Source: Pseudomonadota bacterium
Lineage (GTDB): Bacteria > Desulfobacterota > Anaeroferrophillalia > Anaeroferrophillales > Anaeroferrophillaceae
Direction: 5' to 3'
Length of the DNA: 55,319 nucleotides
Assembly: GCA_034660915.1 (NCBI GenBank)
Contig: JAYEKE010000236.1
Coordinates: 1-55,319, forward strand
In this document: positions 53,976 through 55,319 of the stretch, in pieces
Numbering within the stretch: the first letter of the stretch is position 1
Layout of the letters: every line of letters starts with the position of its first letter
Made by a program: the position numbers and the translations under genes
Notes under the pieces: generated by a model
Told to the model about the DNA's origin: nothing
What the model saw: only the letters and a program-made list of their open reading frames with translations
Databases searched by the model: none

Positions 53976-54021
53976 CAACGCTGATTCGCGGCAATAGTTT
54001 GCCAATCGCAAATCAGCGTTG
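53976..54021 (+). other. Long hairpin after the AbfD-like gene
   Basis: CAACGCTGATT pairs with AATCAGCGTTG, and further inside GGCAA pairs with TTGCC. Its ends (GTTCAAC and GTTGGGC) happen to match attC-type boxes, but arms are almost perfectly paired. It is most simply part of a two-hairpin transcript end with the terminator that follows. Confidence 0.5.
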
Positions 54022-54030
54022 GGCCGCCTG

Positions 54031-54060
54031 AGATCGACCGTTATAGATCGATCTTTTTTT
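54031..54060 (+). terminator. Intrinsic terminator after the AbfD-like gene
   Basis: AGATCGA pairs with TCGATCT around a 10-nt loop (54038-54047), directly followed by a run of seven T residues. It separates the dehydrogenase/Etf/AbfD-like unit from the CoA-ligase gene, so the ligase has its own promoter or relies on read-through. Confidence 0.8.
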
Positions 54061-54233
54061 GTTGCCAATGAAAGGTAGAACAGTGTGCTAAAATATCGCT
54101 AGTGAGATTATTTGATTTTAATATTTCTACTTAATTAAGCTAGTTATAAGGCATAAGCCTTTTTATTGATACGAGATTATTTTTTCTACCGCATATTGTA
54201 ATATTGAAAAAGCCAAAAGGATGAGGGGGTATC

Positions 54234-55319
54234 ATGACTGAGTATCGTAAGTATTGGGATGAAGAATTAGAAACCATGCCGAGGGAAAAACTCAAAGAAT
54301 ATCAGCTGTCACTGCTTAAAAATATGATGGAGCTGACGTACAATAAGTCGCCTTATTATCAACGGGCCTTTAACGAAAAAGGCGTCAAGCCGGAAGATCT
54401 GAAAAGTCTCGAAGATCTGAAAAAGTTTCCAACGGTTAACAAGAAGGTTCTCAGGGATCGGCAGCAGGCAGTACCCGACTTTGGAGATATGATTTGCGCT
54501 CCAGAAAAAGATTTTGTTTTTTTGAGCGCATCCAGCGGTTCTACCGGGGTCCCCACCGCATCTCCCTTTACCGGTCAGGACTTTGAAGATTTCCAGGATT
54601 TCCAGGCTCGCTTGTTCTGGTCTTCCGGCATGAGGCCGACTGACCGTTATTGTCATGCTCTTAATTTCACCCTTTTTGTCGGTGGTCCGGATGTAATCGG
54701 TGCCATGAAACTTGGGGCTTTGACCATCTGGGCGGGAACCATCCCGTCTGAAAGATTATTGGCAATTTTTAAAACCTGGAAGCCCACCGTTACCTGGACA
54801 ACTCCTTCATATGCTTGGTTTCTGGGTGAATCAGCGAAAGAAAACGGTATTAATCCCGCCGATCTGTCGATCAGGAAAATCTTTGTCGCCGGGGAGCCGG
54901 GTGGTTCGATTCCGGAAACCAAGCAGAGCATTGAAGAGTTATGGAATGCCCATGTGTATGACTATTACGGTCTATCGGATATTTTCGGGGCTTGTGCCGG
55001 ACAGTGTGAATACAAGCAGGGCCTGCATTGGGCGGAAGACCATATTCTGGTGGAAGTTGTTGATCCAGATACCGGCGAAGAGGTTCCGGAAGGAGAACGG
55101 GGTGAAATGATTCTCACCTCACTCAAAAAAGTGGCCCGGCCTTTGATTCGTTTCCGGACCGGAGATATCGTATCTTATACCACGGAACCTTGTGCCTGCG
55201 GACGAACTCACATGCGCCTGAACGGAATCCACGGACGTTTGGATGACATGCTTATTATCAAGGGAGTCAACGTCTTTCCCAGTGATATCGAAACCGTTGT
55301 CCGGCAGAACAACTCCTTG
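54234..55319 (+). CDS. Phenylacetate-CoA ligase (PaaK)-like AMP-forming acyl-CoA ligase, partial
   Basis: The 362 visible residues run open to the window edge, so the C-terminus is missing. The ATP/AMP signature LSASSGSTGVPTASPFTG, the FVAGEPGGSIPETK, YDYYGLSDIFG segments, the C-terminal hinge and zinc-like CACGRTHMRLNGIHGRLDDM, and LIIKGVNVFPSDIE match PaaK-like ligases. It activates a carboxylic acid, perhaps aromatic, to its CoA thioester; substrate unknown. GAGGGGGT precedes the ATG. It very likely supplies the CoA ester to the upstream dehydrogenase cluster. Confidence 0.88.
   Translation, partial: MTEYRKYWDEELETMPREKLKEYQLSLLKNMMELTYNKSPYYQRAFNEKGVKPEDLKSLEDLKKFPTVNKKVLRDRQQAVPDFGDMICAPEKDFVFLSASSGSTGVPTASPFTGQDFEDFQDFQARLFWSSGMRPTDRYCHALNFTLFVGGPDVIGAMKLGALTIWAGTIPSERLLAIFKTWKPTVTWTTPSYAWFLGESAKENGINPADLSIRKIFVAGEPGGSIPETKQSIEELWNAHVYDYYGLSDIFGACAGQCEYKQGLHWAEDHILVEVVDPDTGEEVPEGERGEMILTSLKKVARPLIRFRTGDIVSYTTEPCACGRTHMRLNGIHGRLDDMLIIKGVNVFPSDIETVVRQNNSL

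Noticed and set aside
53976-54021. Third attC-like site (boxes GTTCAAC and GTTGGGC)
   Set aside because: The boxes match, but the arms are almost perfectly paired, the loop is small and a terminator follows at once. A simple transcript-end hairpin is the better explanation unless an attC model supports it.

Overview
The window looks like a chromosomal segment of a strictly anaerobic, Desulfobacterota (deltaproteobacterial)-type bacterium. This is an inference from gene content and order: a yicC-remA-gmk-rpoZ block, a tRNA-Ser/SRP RNA/dnaX/ybaB block, futalosine-route menaquinone genes, TAXI-type TRAP transport, a molybdenum hydroxylase, many Fe-S and MinD/ferredoxin ATPases, and an Etf-linked acyl-CoA dehydrogenase cluster. 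No ribosomal or other phylogenetic marker was available to place it more precisely. A perfect parS palindrome at 1605-1620 suggests an origin-proximal location.

Layout. 0.4-18 kb (all minus strand) is a housekeeping run. It reads tRNA-Ser(GGA), SRP RNA, dnaX, ybaB, argD, argF, argG, lspA, lgt, maf, yggS, argH, a fibronectin-type lipoprotein, lysA, yicC, remA, a GIY-YIG protein (an insertion in an otherwise conserved block), gmk, rpoZ and ychF. It covers arginine and lysine synthesis, lipoprotein maturation, replication and secretion. 18.6-24.9 kb (plus) holds a MobA-like nucleotidyltransferase, XdhC and a three-subunit molybdenum hydroxylase with a small Cys-rich partner. 25.1-30.5 kb holds two gate-domain membrane proteins, a universal stress protein and a TAXI/TRAP transporter.

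30.7-32.9 kb is an AT-rich accessory island. It has a frameshifted PIN toxin with a small partner protein, a PsiE-like membrane protein, an intact FitA/VapC-type toxin-antitoxin pair and a HicA-like fragment. Two attC-like recombination sites flank the PsiE gene exactly as in integron cassettes, but no integrase is visible. 33-37 kb holds an isochorismatase-like hydrolase, then an MBL-fold protein with mqnE and mqnC. 37.2-47.2 kb (minus) is a long unidirectional metal/Fe-S block that ends with enolase. It runs MerR regulator, 56-residue protein, Mrp ATPase, nitroreductase, three NifX/orange-protein-like proteins, two DUF5320 proteins, two MinD-ferredoxin ATPases, a DUF59 protein, a radical SAM protein, an IscU-like scaffold, a HAD protein and a J-domain protein. 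It resembles an enlarged orange-protein (ORP) locus.

49-55.3 kb (plus) is a catabolic cluster: acyl-CoA dehydrogenase, EtfB, EtfA, a 4-hydroxybutyryl-CoA dehydratase-family flavoprotein and a PaaK-like CoA ligase that runs off the window. It is preceded by a strong sigma-54 (-24/-12) promoter and a 50-bp near-perfect palindrome at enhancer distance. Both redox enzymes lack the usual catalytic residues of their families, so this is the best candidate for an undescribed pathway.

Throughout, intergenic gaps carry at least four families of short non-coding inverted-repeat (MITE-like) elements. Several lie so close to genes that their terminal repeats contain the stop codon of the neighbouring gene.
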